From Puccinia triticina (lineage: Eukaryota; Basidiomycota; Pucciniomycetes; Pucciniales; Pucciniaceae), in assembly GCF_026914185.1 (NCBI RefSeq), contig NC_070565.1, positions 5,146,001 to 5,210,000 of the forward strand: a stretch of DNA of 64,000 nt. Reading direction: 5' to 3'. Below, piece after piece: positions 1 through 12,118 of the stretch. The notes under the pieces were generated by a model. That model had not been told where the DNA came from and made no database searches. It saw only the letters and a program-made list of their open reading frames with translations. How positions within the stretch are numbered: position 1 is the stretch's first letter; the number at the start of each line of letters is the position of its first letter. The position numbers and the translations under genes were made by a program.

Positions 1-355
1 ACTGCATTGCATGGGGGACATGGAGGAGAACTGGACGAGGAAAGATAAGAAAACAAACAACATAAAAAGGAAAAAAAAAGAAAACATGAAAATAAGATAA
101 TTAGAAGCCATCTGCGGCACCATCTTCATCTTCATCACCCGGGGCCTCCTGGGCTCTGCCACGCAGCATCGCCTGCACTTCTTCGTCAGAGGGGAGGGTT
201 GCAGTAGGAGGAAGACGAGTCTTACTGGATACAGCGCTCTGAATTTGGTAAGATAGAGCTCATCATCGTCCGCATCTCCAGCGCCCGAGAGGATCCTTCG
301 CCGCAGCACGTTCCAGTAGCGGACGAGCGCCGCGGGCCAATCGGCGTCGAGCTCA

Positions 356-1128
356 GAGCATCTCCAGCGGTCCCTGGATCGCGCAGACCCTGGGTCACGG
401 CCCTGGACCACATGTAACGGGGTATCCCAGGCTCGGTCCACAGCGGACTCGCCAGAAATCGAGACCCGACAAGAGGCTGGACCAACTCGTCGTCGGCAAG
501 ACCACACCTTGCCCGTCAAGCCACACAAGTAGATGACCAGCTCCTGGTCATCCTTTCGATCCTCGGAGTCAAACGCCCGGTCCTCCTATCGATGACCGGC
601 CATGCATCGATCCCGGTCATCGATAGGATGACCGGTCATTATATTGATGCCGGTCATCGGTCTTGATGTCCGCTCATTTATGTTGATGCCCGGCCATCGG
701 CCTCGATGACCGGTCATGGGATCGATGACCAGTCATGGGTATCAATGACCGGTCATGGGTATCAATGACTATTGATGCCCGGTCATCGATAGGATGACCG
801 GTCATTGATACCCATGACCGGTCATCTTATCGATGACCAGTCATATGTGGGTATCAACGACCGGTCATCCTACCAATGACCTGATGTGAGGATGGGCCGG
901 TAGGTGATGTAGCGTTTGGTGTAGCATGCGTGGGGTGCGAGGTGCGGCCCAAGAGGGCCGAGTGTCGGGTTGGTGCAGACTCGCCACAAGTGGAGGGCTG
1001 TGGCGAGTTGAGGCGACTCGGGAGGCATTTGGCGAGTCGTATAGCGAGTCCGTTGGACCCCAAAAACTCGCCCGACTCGCTAAATTGGGGTCGCGAGTCA
1101 CGCTTTAGCGAGTCCGTTGGAGATGCTC
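356..1128. mobile_element. MITE-like element, GAGCATC family, copy A
   Basis: The left end reads GAGCATCTCCAGCGG and the right end is its inverted match (CCGTTGGAGATGCTC). TCA flanks both sides (353-355 and 1129-1131), a 3-bp target duplication. There is no transposase ORF. The interior is a palindromic satellite (575-888) followed by a stretch rich in GGCGAGTC-type repeats. The 3-bp T-N-A duplication suggests PIF/Harbinger mobilisation (inference). The insertion falls inside an open reading frame. Confidence 0.75.
575..888. repeat. Palindromic GATGACCGGTCATC satellite
   Basis: Tandem, partly degenerate copies of the perfect 14-bp palindrome GATGACCGGTCATC, separated by short spacers such as GATA and TATTGATGC. 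The whole block can fold into many hairpins. A related but longer unit fills element copy B at 20,896-21,530. Confidence 0.85.
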
Positions 1129-1199
1129 TCAGCCATGCGAGCCATCTTGTGGTCGACGTAGTCTTTGATCCGCGCCCAGCCGACGAGCTGGGGCGCCTG

Positions 1200-2395
1200 T
1201 TGGAGGCAGACCTTCGAGAGCCAGTTCTGCTCGGCAGACGCGTAGCGATGGGCGGGGTCGGGTCTGGCGAACACTACCTGTGTGGGGGTCCCTGGGGCCT
1301 CCGGGGACGCGGCAGGAGGGTCGACGCAGCGCGGGAGGGCGACCGCACAGGCCCAGTCCGTGTACGCCCGCAAACAGTCCCCGCAGCCCGTGACAAAGGA
1401 GTACCGGCCGCTGGTGTCGTTGTTGCACGGGTAGGTGGAGACCACCGTGCAGAAGTTGGCCAGATGGCCGCTGACGCTGCGGTTGTATTGGGCCACCACC
1501 GCGCTCGTCGACAGGCTCGGGCTGGCCGGGACGGCGTAGGCGACCGAGGGACAGAAGGGCAGGTCGTGGAGTAGTCTACAGTTCTTAGCTGTGTGCGGAA
1601 GATCGGATGAGTGTGGATGTTTTGGGCGTAAGGGGGAACAGAGACTGACTGGACTTGGTCCGGAAGGAGATGTACGGCCACAGTCTCCCGGTGGGCACGT
1701 TGTCGACCACCGGGCCGGGCTGGAATTGTTAGAGTTAGGTATACACTTATGTGAAAACTAGGTTTCACCTTCTATGTACTTCCCCATATGTACATAGTTC
1801 CTAACCTAGTCGGTGACAGGTACCAACCTTAACTGTCACCAACGCGCACCTACAGTACCGGTTCTCACGTGCCCGGGATCCTCTCTCTTTCCTCACCGAG
1901 ATTTGAGACCCGGGACCGACACGTGAGAGCTGACCCACCGCCGGACTGTATCGTGCAGGTTAGTCAGCTCACTTAGCAATGTAACACCGAGATTTGAGAC
2001 CCGGGACCGACACGTGAGAGCTGACCCACCGCCGGACTGTATCGTGCAGTTTCCGAGCCTTTATAGGAATAGCCAGGCGGAGTAGTTGGTGGCGGGGGCG
2101 AGGTTGGTGATGAGGTATTGGGTGCGCAGGCCGGCGGCGGAGTCGGAGATGCGGTAGTCGTGGTTGGAGGCGTTCCCGGTGGGCTGGGAGGAGAAGGATC
2201 CAAGGCCGGTGGTCCGGTCGGTGAGGGAGGGGGAGATGGCGATCTTTGACTGGGCGGCTTTGGTCTTTGGGGGCTGGGCGGCAAGGAGGGCCTGGAGGTA
2301 GCAGAGCGAGCTGGAGGGTGTCGGGGGAGGGGAGGATGATGGGCTGGAGGTCGCTGAGCAGGGGCGGGTCTAAGAGGGCGGCGGTGTGTGCGTGA
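1200..2395 (-). pseudogene. MID1: MID1-like stretch-activated calcium channel subunit, degraded
   Basis: Two coding blocks on the minus strand resemble fungal Mid1, a plasma-membrane subunit of the Cch1-Mid1 high-affinity calcium channel. The upstream block (about 2380-2060) has SLCYLQALLAAQ and then LRTQYLITNLAPATNYSAW. The downstream block (about 1570-1260) has LPFCPSVAYAVP, then Cys-rich CNNDTSGRYSFVTGCGDC and DWACAVALPRC, as in the conserved Mid1 cysteine domain. The block order is collinear. Between them the frame is lost in a segment carrying a 65-bp direct duplication (1894-2049), and no complete N-terminus or signal peptide is visible. The residue pattern is recalled from the family, not searched. 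The gene is probably a decayed copy, but several unrecognised introns could also explain the gaps. Confidence 0.55.
1894..2049. repeat. 65-bp direct duplication
   Basis: The segments 1894-1958 and 1985-2049 match over 65 bp, with 26 bp between them. The duplication lies inside the gap between the two MID1-like blocks. Confidence 0.9.
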
Positions 2396-2816
2396 AAGGC
2401 AGAGCGAAGTGTATTCCCCAGGGAGGCCGTTGTGATCGCCACTCGAGTCTTGGTCTCAGACTTCAAAACGCTAAAAACTCCGAAGTCTCTTCCCTTGGGA
2501 GCCGTGTCCTCAAAACGCACACAAGCCAAGGCCGATATCACCGAAACAACCCTAACACCGGCAATGCAAGGGCATCCGTGGGTTCCTCATCGTTGAGAAC
2601 GACGAGGAACTCACGGGGACAATTTTTCACCGGGATCCCAGGGGCAGCCGTGGAATCCTCGTCATTTTCCCCATTGGAATGACGTGGAAATCCCAGGCGG
2701 GTGGAGACGACGGGGGGAGCAGTGAAATCCACGTGGATTTCACGGAGCCGGTGATCCCGTTGTCTCCACAAACGCGCGGGCCAGGAAGCACCCCCGCCGT
2801 GTATTGACCGGCTTTT
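2396..2816. other. No gene seen; short inverted repeats
   Basis: Between the MID1-like remnant and the next gene are several short imperfect inverted repeats around GTTCCTCATCG / CGACGAGGAAC and GTCATTTTCCCCATTGGAATGAC. No coding sequence is supported. Confidence 0.5.
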
Positions 2817-4261
2817 GTGACGTCTGATAGCGAGGAGGAAATTGGAGATGGCTCAAGTAGTTACTGCCCACCCGAAAAACCGTTGGTTGCGGATATTGCA
2901 ACTGAAGACGAGTCTAATGCTAGCTCGACTTGGAGTGATGTTTCTGGCGGATGCCTGATCAACTCAGACTTTGATGATTATGATGATGAACTTCCAGATC
3001 TTGATGGAATATGGCCTGTTCCGGATCCACTGCCGTCGCTTCCGAATGACCAGAAGGAATTGGGGATAGGTGACTTGGACATGGATGCATGGCGAATCAC
3101 ACTTGAACCATGCCAGCTGTTGAATTACTTCTCCCCGGCGTTGCCAATCTCGTTGTGTAGTCATGCTCCGACCCTGCGTGAACATGATATGTATCAAGAC
3201 TGGGTCTACGTTGGGCAAGGAATTGTTTACATGAGAATTCCGCCAGAGTACAAGCAAGCATTACTAGATATTTTGATAGTCGAGTTCGGCTATGTGATTC
3301 AAGAATCAGGATACAAACAATGCTTGATTGAGGGCCACCAGACGGTTTCAATGTGTCTATTCCAGCGCTGCCTTGACCAGATTGGGTGTCCAATGGTGCG
3401 GCTGAATTCGTATGGGACCAAGACGCCTGCATTCCTGATTACGCAAGATGTTGGGGCCGAGTCAACGCCAAAAACATTGGACTGCACAAACAGCTTTGAC
3501 ATCGGATATACTTACCGGGACGAGATGATATTTCTAGCCAAACCGGTCAAGTCGTACAATAACCACTATCCGATGCTGCTAGGGATTGGAAGGGGATTTG
3601 GATCAGTCGAGTTTGAAACGACGATTGAAGACTCTGGAAAAATCTATGATGTGCAAATCAAAGTGTACCCTTGACTAGTGCATATACTCAAGTCAATCTG
3701 TGGAAAGTCACCAGTCAGCAATGTGAATCTCTGCCAAACGTATCATCGACGATTGAAAACGTTTGAAAAGCACCTGGCTCGAGTCAAGGGCATGCCTGGA
3801 GGCTACTTGGGAGGATTTTGGCTTGAGGTTTCCATTCAAATCCCGACGTTGTTTGAAGCATTCCGAGTGGTGCACGAACAAGGAATTTTAAAGGTGGCGG
3901 AATATCAGATGCAAACAAATACAAATGCGAGCTTGCAGAACCTAGCGCTCCGATTTTGGCAAATCAAACGAGTGCGTTACATTAAACATTTGCGGTATAT
4001 GATGCAGGCAGCACTTATGGTATTCAAAATTGAATACATAAAATATTTACATAAAATCATAATGGCATAACCCCCGATTTTGGCAGGGAGTCATAAATAT
4101 ATGATTTTATGTCGCTCAGGCAATAGTGAGAACCACCTTTAACCATCCCCCGACCCCATCTCACACATATCTCATCACACATACAAACCAAACCAAAAAA
4201 ACCTACTCATCTAACCAGCCAACAGACCAAAAATTCCAACTCATCTAACCAGCCAACAGCC

Positions 4262-5881
4262 ATGCCACAACAGACGGAACGAAAATCATTGATCCGGGAC
4301 CTTCAGTTCCTCCTGATCACCTGCTTTGCAAGACTACAAATCAGCGATCAGAATTACCGAACCATCATAACCGGCCGACGCTTCCCTTTGTTTTGTATCA
4401 TCATCGTGGCACTACTTGAAAAGGTTGAAGCTCCTGATCAAGATCTCCTTCTTTCTCTGGCGGTCATCTTGCTCCTCCGTTCCCGATCCAGGTCGAGATA
4501 TCAGCTCTTAAGATTTCAACATCGCTTGTGGGAGGCTCGAACAACACACGCACAGGCAGAGGGAATCCTCCAGCTGATTACTACGGTATGCAACCGCCGC
4601 TACTTGGCACCCAGAGCTCCTCGTCCCCAAATCTCAACAATTTCACGAACTTTTGAGGTTTTCTCAAATAATACTGATGCTGTCTTTCTCAGATGGGTGA
4701 GTTTTTTGCGTGTATTGCAGACTTATTCTTATTCTCAGATTAACCAATATTGTTTTGTTCTAGGCTAGGATGACTCAGGACAGTTTTTATGCGTTGTTGA
4801 ACAAAATAAAAGACCACCCGGTGTTCATGAACGACTCGAATCACCACCAAGCACCAACTGAGTGGCAATTGCTTGTTGCACTAGCTCATTTGGGAATCAA
4901 CGGTAATGGTGGATCACCACATATTCTGAGAGAGGTATTCAACATATCTGGTGTGTTTGATTTTACTCCACTGATGATTGCATGCAAACTAACATGAAAT
5001 TTGTTCATGTTTCTAGAAGGTAGTATAGAAAATTATACAAACAGATGTCTGCGTGCGATTGCCGACCTCGAGGAAAAATACGTCAGATGGCCATCTGCCG
5101 CAGATCGAGCAGCATATTGTACAGAAACGATCCACGATTTCTTTGACGATGCTGTTGGCTTGATCGATGGGACAATCTTTCCCTTGGCATTTGCGCCAAC
5201 CGTCCACAAGGAAGACTTTTGGATGCGAAAGAGCATCTACGGGATGAACTCGATGATTGTCTGTACCCGGGAACGAAGGATAATATATGCGCTGCATGGC
5301 TGGTGTGGTAGTGCACATGACCAGCGGGTCTACAAAAATTCCCAGGTATGTTACCCGCGTGAAGGCAGTGTGTTCTCCATTACCTGAATCACTGAGGCAC
5401 CTTGTAGCTCTTCATCCAACCAAACAAGTACTTTTCTCCGGGGCAGTACTTGTTGGCCGATTCAGGTTACACAGCTTCACAAACTCTTATTCCTGCGTTC
5501 AAACGGTCACCTGGGCAACTATTACCGGCAAACAAACAAGCCTTCAACTATGAATTGAGTCACCAACGTGTCGAAGTTGAACACTGCATCGGGATGCTGA
5601 AGAACAGATTCCAGTCTCTCAAATTACTCCGGCAAAGGTTATGCGATGTCCGATCGGCAAGGCAATTAAACCGATGGCTCAAGGTTTGTGTGATCTTGCA
5701 CAACTTTTTACTCTCACACAACTGTGATTGGCAGGTGTTGTCTGCCCATCACGGTGCACCAGCTTCCGATTCGGAGCCGGAAGTGGAGGCACCTGAGCCC
5801 GAGGAGGATTGCTTTGACTTCGAAGACACATCTCGCAGAGATCAGCTTTTTGATTTGTTCTGCAAACAAAGAAATACATGA
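4262..5881 (+). CDS. Harbinger transposase (DDE_Tnp_4)
   Basis: Four exons join in frame: 4262-4696, 4764-4950, 5017-5345 and 5408-5881, each intron GT-AG and about 62-67 bp. The catalytic core is visible: GLIDGTIFPLAF (first Asp), LLADSGYTAS (second Asp) and RVEVEHCIGMLKNRF (Glu). Before it come the helical motif REVFNISEGS at the exon 2/3 junction and WPSAADR. After it come WLKVCVILHNFL and an acidic tail. The protein would excise and reinsert the 4-kb element at 3-bp targets, normally with the Myb-like partner encoded convergently. No stop or frameshift disrupts the spliced frame, so it may be functional. The start was chosen as the first ATG after the terminal repeat. Confidence 0.88.
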
Positions 5882-6056
5882 AATTTTTGTCGAGTTATCT
5901 CAAACCTTTGTTTAAATAAAATAACCCAACAAGCCACTGTGCGGAGATTCATTGAGAAAAAAAATGATCGATAAGACAATGAAACGCTTTTTTGGTGTGA
6001 ACAAAAGCTACTGTAGTAGATTTGAGAGTTGTGTGTTGAGGCATCTAATCCTCATT

Positions 6057-7892
6057 TTAAGTTTGAGGTCCGAGAAGTTTGTTAGTTGCTTCCTTTGCTT
6101 GTTCATAAGATAGCCCGGACTTCAAGAAGTCCTGCACCATCCGAGCCCGCTGAAAGGCAGCCACAGTTGTTTTTTTTTGATCGGCCTCAGCCTTTGCGTT
6201 TGCTACCTCAATTTCGCGCATCTCAATGTTCAGCTTTTTCTCACGACGTTCAAGCTGCAAGAGTTCTGGATCAGAAACCGATGGTGGGGCGTTCCTGTTG
6301 ACAAGGGTCGAAACGATTGCCGCAGCGGCCTCGGACATTTGTTGGTCTGACCGAGCCATCCGCTGATTCACTTCATTGTTTGCCGCTCGATCAGCAGCCA
6401 AATCTTGCTTGGACGGAAGGAATTCACCAGCGATTTGCTCAGCGTATGTTTTGCGTTTTCGTGCCGACGAGGATTTATCTGATTTGTTTCCGAGACTGTA
6501 CGCATGTGAGGAAGCACGAGAGCATTGATTCTGAGCCGCCGAACTGGCTGTTTCCCGAGTAGGCTGTTGAGTCAATGGCTGAGTAGATTGACTTGGCAAG
6601 GACTGAGATGATGGCCGACTAGGCCGAGATGACTGCTCAACATGGCTTTGAGATGACTCTAGGTTCAGAACGGGCGGGAGCAAGTCATCACTGGATTCTG
6701 GATGGTTGTCATCGGATTCTGGATTGCCGCGCTCAGATTCGGACCAGTGTGACGGTGTTGTTGGATGCTCCTCGGGCCTCTCCGCAATGTCTTCCGATCG
6801 AACAGACCTGTTGTCCACAGGTTCGCCTTCTCTCGTTTCTTCAGTCACCACATAGCCCGCAGAAGGGCAACCGGCCATGACCGGTTTGAGTTGAAAAAAA
6901 TAAGTGCATGTGTTCATGATCTCAACTGGATCACTCAATTAGCCTTGGCCAGTTGAAAAACAGAACAATTTAAGAATAACACACGTTCTGTTTCGTTTCT
7001 AGCATCATCAAGATAGTTTGGTGCGTCAGGATCATCAGCACACGCACTCGCTTTTTCTCTGGCTCAATCCATGATCCCCTGGCCTGTCTGTTCTTTCCAT
7101 CGCTGCGCCTCGCGAAACTTAGTTTCAACTTGAGTGATCTAGGGACAACACGGAAAGAACAGAAGAGTCAGTGATGTTTGTTGAATGGGAGGAAAAATAA
7201 AGGTTGACCAACCTGCTGATTGACACCTTTCCATGGACGCCTCTCTGGGAACCCATGGGCCTGTAAGTAATCACAGATGAGCTCGCAGACTTGTCTCTTG
7301 CTGATGCTATTGTTACGCCAGGAGCTGTAGTTAGCTTCAACCGTAAGCCAATCAACAATCAAGTCCATCTCGGACTTCCCGTCAGCATTCCGCGTCCTTG
7401 TCCATGACCTCGGAGGTTTTCTAGCGCGTGGGTTTGGTGTCCCACTCGGCGCAGCAGTTGAGCCTCGAGCACGTGGGTTTGATGTCCCCCTGGGCGCAGC
7501 AGTTGAACCTCGAGGAGCTTTAGATGTGCCTCCGCGCTTCCGACCTCTTTGGCGGAGTGATATGGAAGACTCGCCATCTTCGGTGTCGTTTTGATTCGCG
7601 GCAGGTGGTTGGTTTGGTTGGGGTGATGGTTGGTTCGTATTTTGGCTGGGAAGAACCGATACAAAAGAGGACGGAGTGGCCGTTCCGGGCTGCATTGGAC
7701 TGTTCCAAAGGTCAGTTTTCTGCACCGGCAGACACATGGGGAATGGATCAGTGCCACTTACAAGAGCACAGGTAGGTTAAAGCCAGGGGAGAACTGTAAG
7801 GCACCATTCGAAGGTGTGCCCAGAAACTGAACTTGAGACTGCAAGCCTGGCGAAGGAGATGCTTGGCTTGATGGTGGTGGTTGCCCCAACAT
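6057..7892 (-). CDS. Harbinger accessory Myb/SANT-like protein
   Basis: This is the second gene of the Harbinger element, convergent with the transposase. The probable start is the ATG at 7892. After a first intron with donor near 7785, a Ser/Pro/Arg-rich stretch leads into the fungal Harbinger Myb-like domain, DWLTVEANYSSWRN ... SKRQVCELICDYLQAHG ... KGVNQQ. An intron at 7139-7212 joins this to ITQVETKFREAQRWKEQTGQG. A TGA follows soon after (GIMD-stop). Downstream a long frame to 6057 encodes a Ser/Gln-rich then charged coiled-coil region ending LSYEQAKEATNKLLG. Either another intron bypasses the TGA or the gene is broken there. Such partners carry the transposase into the nucleus and to the element's ends (family knowledge). 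Confidence 0.7.
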
Positions 7893-10387
7893 GTTGAGTG
7901 TGATGCGGCCTGGCTCTTCCCGGCTGGCTGTTGTGTTATGATTTTATGAAATGGAGCACAGGGGAATTCGTGGGATTCATAAGAAAAATTTCGGGTATGC
8001 CATTATGATTTTATGTAAAAAATTGCTTATGCAATTTTGAATACCATAACTTAAGGTGCAAGTGCCAAAGCAACATGGACGACGAAAGGCGACTGCTTTT
8101 GCCAAGCGGGTGATTGTGGATGTGGGAAATGCATTTGGATGGAACAGTGGGGCGAAATGTCGACCGACTGCATGGAATGTGTCAAACCCTTGGTGGGAGA
8201 GAATAAGTTAGTGTGCTGGTTGTTTATGGTGGGAGGGAGGGAACTGATAATTATTGTGGTGTTTTTTATTTTATTTTTTGTAGTGCGTGGAGAACCAGTT
8301 GAAGAGGGTGAATTGGAAGAGTTTGTTGGGAATGAGCATGCGTTTTGGGTTGCAAATAAGGATATCCAGTTTCCCTGTCCACAGTGCTCAGTGAAGGAAG
8401 GCTGGGATGGAGTGACGAAAGCCAAAAACTCGCGATGGCCTTTGGGATGTATGATAGGATCAGGTGGGGTGAACCGAATGCGCTTGCGATGCAATAACCG
8501 GGCTGGGGCATGTCCTCTGGCAAAGTCAGGATTATCAACGTCGGCATCGGTAAAGCTCATGATTGATGTGATGAAACAATCAGAAGAGGGACGACAGCGG
8601 CTTGCAAATATGGAGGAGGAGTGTGGGCAATATGGGGATGTTGATGGAAGGTGTACTGCAGAAGCAACCAATGAGGATGACGATGGGCAAGGAGGAGGAG
8701 GAGGAGGAGGAGGAGTCAACTTTATGACCGAAAGTCAACTTCCCGCCTGGGTGACAAGCTCGAGGAGTGGTGGATCTGCGACTGGGGTGGAGGAGGGTTC
8801 GAAGAAGCAATGGGGTCAAGCATCAACCAAAGATAGTTCATCCTTGGGTTGGGGCCAGCATCCACCAGGACCACGGCTGCCAGGCATGGCTGGAGGCCGC
8901 CAAGTCAGGAAAAACACTTGGGGGCCCAAAGGTGATATCCTGTTAGAAGAGAATGAAGATGAAGAGGAACAAGAAGATGGTATGTACAACATGGGGGGAG
9001 ATTTGAAACTGATTGTATTGTGACTTAGCATCAGGGTTGGGATTGGACAGCGCGGCTGGCATAGGTAGCGTGGCTCGAGGGATTGTGCCTACTCCACCAA
9101 TGCAGAAAGCTTACGTGGAAGGTGAGTTTGTCGCTCTTTTTCTTGTACACAAAAAACACTAGGGTGAAACTAAAATCATTACATATACATACATATGTAC
9201 AGAGGTGGAGGACTTGGGGTCAATTGAGAAACGGCAGTCAAGGGAATGGTTGGCCAAAGATGTGATTATTAATTCTTCTTTGGATCGAATGGAAGTCAGG
9301 GTTAACTCTTCTGGTCGGATGGATGCGAAATCCAAATTGCGGATGCAAGCTCGAGTGGGAAAACGAAGCAAGAAGGTAGCGACAGCAAAAAAAAAGTCTT
9401 CTCTGGATGAAAGCGAGCATGAAAGGATGATGGAGCAATCAAGGCGTGATTGGATTAAGTTGCAGGAGGCAAGTGCCAAATGGACAACAACATCAAGGCC
9501 ACTCAATGGATTTATTAAGATCAACTCTGAGCAATCATCATTCCTCTCGAGTCAGCAAACGACAGCCTCGAGGCCACCCAGTCCAACATTACCTGGCTCG
9601 AGCTTTCAGAAGAAGAGCGGAACAGTAGTAAAAGGATTGAAGGTCTGCATGAGTGAATCGACGACGTTTTCGAGCCATCACGAGGATGCGACAAGGCAGC
9701 AAGAAGGAAACGGTGGTGGCAGCAAGTCTGAACCTTCAAAGACTCCAATGCAGCAACCACCACCACCAACTCTGACTGGAGGAGATGTGGCTTGTACTCA
9801 AATGAATCTTGGGAGGAACAGATTGAAGGTCTGCATGACAGAATCATCAACTTTTTCGAGCAGCCATGACAAGGATGGACCTGCTGCAATGGTGGGTGAA
9901 GAGAGAAATTGTAGCAGCAGCACCAGCAAGCCTGAAGATTCTTCACACTCTCTAATCAATCAGCAACCACCAACTCTGGCAACAGCAGATTTGCTGCCTT
10001 CTGGTATGAATCTTGGCGGCAGAAACAGATTGAAAGTCTGCATGACAGAATCATCTTGCTTCTCGAGCCAACACGAGGATAATCCACCAATGAGACTAGG
10101 GGCACCAGAAAAATCAATGCAACGACCACCACCAAGTCACAGCAAGGATACTCCAGATGCTCGAGGCAGCGGCGAATTCAGTGTGGTGGATGAACCTCTG
10201 ACTTTGACAGGCACCCATGGAATGAGCTCTCAGAAGAAAAAGAATGGGATGACAATGATGGGCTTGAAGATCTGCATGAGTGAATCATCCAATTTTTCGA
10301 GCCACAATGAGGAATCAGCTTTGGCTCGAGGCCACTCTGAACAAGTGGAGGGTGAAAAGCAGGCAGTTGACTCGAGGTGAATGTTTT

Positions 10388-10537
10388 CTATTTTTTGTTT
10401 TTTGTTTTTTGTTTTTTGTTTTTTGTTTTTTGTTTTTTGTTTTTTGTTTTTTGTTTTTTGTTTTTTGTTTTTTGTTTTTTGTTTTTTGTTTTTTGTTTTT
10501 TGTTTTTTTGTTTTTTGTTTTTTTTTCTTCTTTTTTT
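10388..10537 (+). repeat. (TTTTTTG)n microsatellite
   Basis: About 20 nearly perfect heptamer units TTTTTTG, followed by T-rich sequence. It sits in a probable intron of the interrupted gene, where it would form a very long pyrimidine-rich tract before the acceptor. Confidence 0.95.
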
Positions 10538-11322
10538 CATGAGATGCTAAAGAATATGATTTTTGGGTGGGCACATTTGGGAGCCAGTCTGCTTGGGGTA
10601 GACAGTGTGTCCAAATTAGGCAATAGCGATGGGCAAAGCTGGGGGGAGGTTGAGGGAGATGTGCCAATGGGCATTGGACCTGACTGGAGTGAGATTCAGC
10701 AAGCCAAGGAATTGCTCATTAAAGGTTAGTAGGCATTCTGTCTAATTGTTTATTTATTAGTTTGATTGTGTAGGAGAGAGGCGGTTGGGATTGAGAGAGA
10801 GATGAGAAATATTTATGATGGTCAACAGAGCAGAACTGGGGATCACTACCTGGCACATTGCCTTCACAAGAAATGAAAGCTTTTATACGAAGGTGGCGTC
10901 TCGAGCCACGCAAGAAGGGCAAAAAACAACTGGTTGATAAAGGATCGAGTCATGATGTAAGAGGAGAAAATTATAATTATTTATGTTTGGACTTGGCAGG
11001 CAGGTGGTTGATTTGGAGATCCATCTTACATCAGATACAAAAAAAAAGTCAGAAACTGGTTTTTCCATTATTGCATACCCCACTCACCCAGCTCAGAGCA
11101 TCTCTAACGGAGCCGCAACTGGGCATTTGGGGGCGAACTTTGGCCGCCCGGGTTCCTTTCTTGCGTGCTAACGGACCCGCAGAACGACCCTGGGAACACT
11201 GCCGGGGGCAGTCAAACCCGCGATCACCTGCTGACTTCTGCGGGTCAAGACACACCTCCATCCGCTCGACTTCATCAGCAAAGATGGTCCACAACACACC
11301 CCAACTCCTACTCGAAGCTCGC

Positions 11323-12104
11323 TGTGGAACTACTCTTTGGGGGAATAGAGCTTAGAGAGGGATGAGTGCGTGAAAAGCTGCCTCTCAGGTTGGGAGAGTA
11401 ATATGGGACAAGAATAAGAGTATGGACTCTTAAAGAAAAGTGTGGCTGATGAAGTATTGAGAATAGTGCTTTCTAGACGAAATCAAGGGGGAAAATATAC
11501 TGTAAAATATGTGGTAAAATAGGCTATGTAATTCTTATTCTGTGACCAGGGATGCAAAGTGACAATCTGATGGGGGACAAACAGAATGGGCCAAAAGGCT
11601 CTACATTTATAGTGAGGGGACAACAGGTGGTTCTGAGACGAAGAGAAAGATGGGAACAGGGTACAAAAAGCCTCCAACAAGGTGACAAGGCAACAAACCA
11701 ACAAGGCATCTACTACATGGCTTGGGATGACATAAGAGGAAAACAATAACCATGGCGCATCAGCCGCCATGCATCTGAGAAAGAGTTACGCCTTGCTGGA
11801 ATATAGAGGAGTTAATTCTAGTGAACACTCAGGGTCCTTCCTAATAGTCTGGCTCTGTTTGATGGTGGACTTTCTCCCACTTTGACCTGATTTTGTACAT
11901 ATTTTATTACCCATTGTGGAGGGCCATCCATGAAAGTGAATACTGAGAAGTTGAGGCGCCTTGTAGAGATGATTCTAGGCTATTATGAAGTGTCTGTGGG
12001 CGTGGATTACAGGTACCAGAGTGATTTCTAGAGGGCGTTTGGCGGTGATTCCTTCCTGGTGAGTGTCTGAGTGATGTAATAAGGTTTTGATTAGGCTCAC
12101 CACA
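11323..12104 (-). repeat. 3' LTR of the reverse gypsy element
   Basis: A 782-bp copy that matches the 5' LTR over its whole length by eye. It is preceded on the minus strand by the purine tract AATTTGGGGGTGGA. Confidence 0.93.
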
Positions 12105-12118
12105 TCCACCCCCAAATT
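12105..12118 (-). other. Polypurine tract at 3' LTR
   Basis: AATTTGGGGGTGGA on the minus strand directly abuts the 3' LTR, the expected plus-strand primer. Confidence 0.8.

Larger units (their letters stand above)
101..1330 (-). pseudogene. 3' exons of a minus-strand gene split by a MITE
   Basis: Reading the minus strand downward, an open frame runs from about 1330 through the motif DYVDHKMARMA to 1129, where a 773-bp element begins. Skipping 356-1128 and one TCA duplication, the same frame resumes at 355 as ELDADWPAALVRYW and stays open to about 250. A further acidic tail (PSDEEVQAMLRG, then a GDEDED run) ends at a TAA at 101-103, probably after an intron whose acceptor is the CAG near 245. 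The family of this C-terminal part is not recognised. It lies in line with the MID1-like exons just upstream and may be the same gene, but typical MID1 C-terminal motifs are not seen. Without loss of the insert, the product is truncated. Confidence 0.5.
4016..8048 (+). mobile_element. Complete PIF/Harbinger DNA transposon
   Basis: This 4,033-bp element starts TATGGTATTCAAAATTG and ends with the inverted copy. ACT flanks both sides (4013-4015, 8049-8051). Subterminal TACATAAAATCATAATGGCAT motifs occur at both ends. It holds a plus-strand DDE transposase and a convergent minus-strand Myb-like gene, the usual two-gene layout of Harbinger elements. The insertion lies within an exon of the surrounding gene. 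Confidence 0.92.

Noticed and set aside
7..350. Short plus- and minus-strand frames near the left edge as separate genes
   Set aside because: They fit better as the last exons of the interrupted minus-strand gene.
3678..4070. Separate small gene after the TGA at 3672
   Set aside because: It is in the same frame as the upstream block, lacks an ATG, and continues across the Harbinger insertion; it is one gene.
8051..8719. Pro/Ser-rich minus-strand frame
   Set aside because: It is antisense to spliced exons of the interrupted plus-strand gene.
11483..11770. Small frames within the 782-bp LTRs
   Set aside because: Present identically in both LTRs but short, with no coding features; regulatory DNA is the simpler reading.
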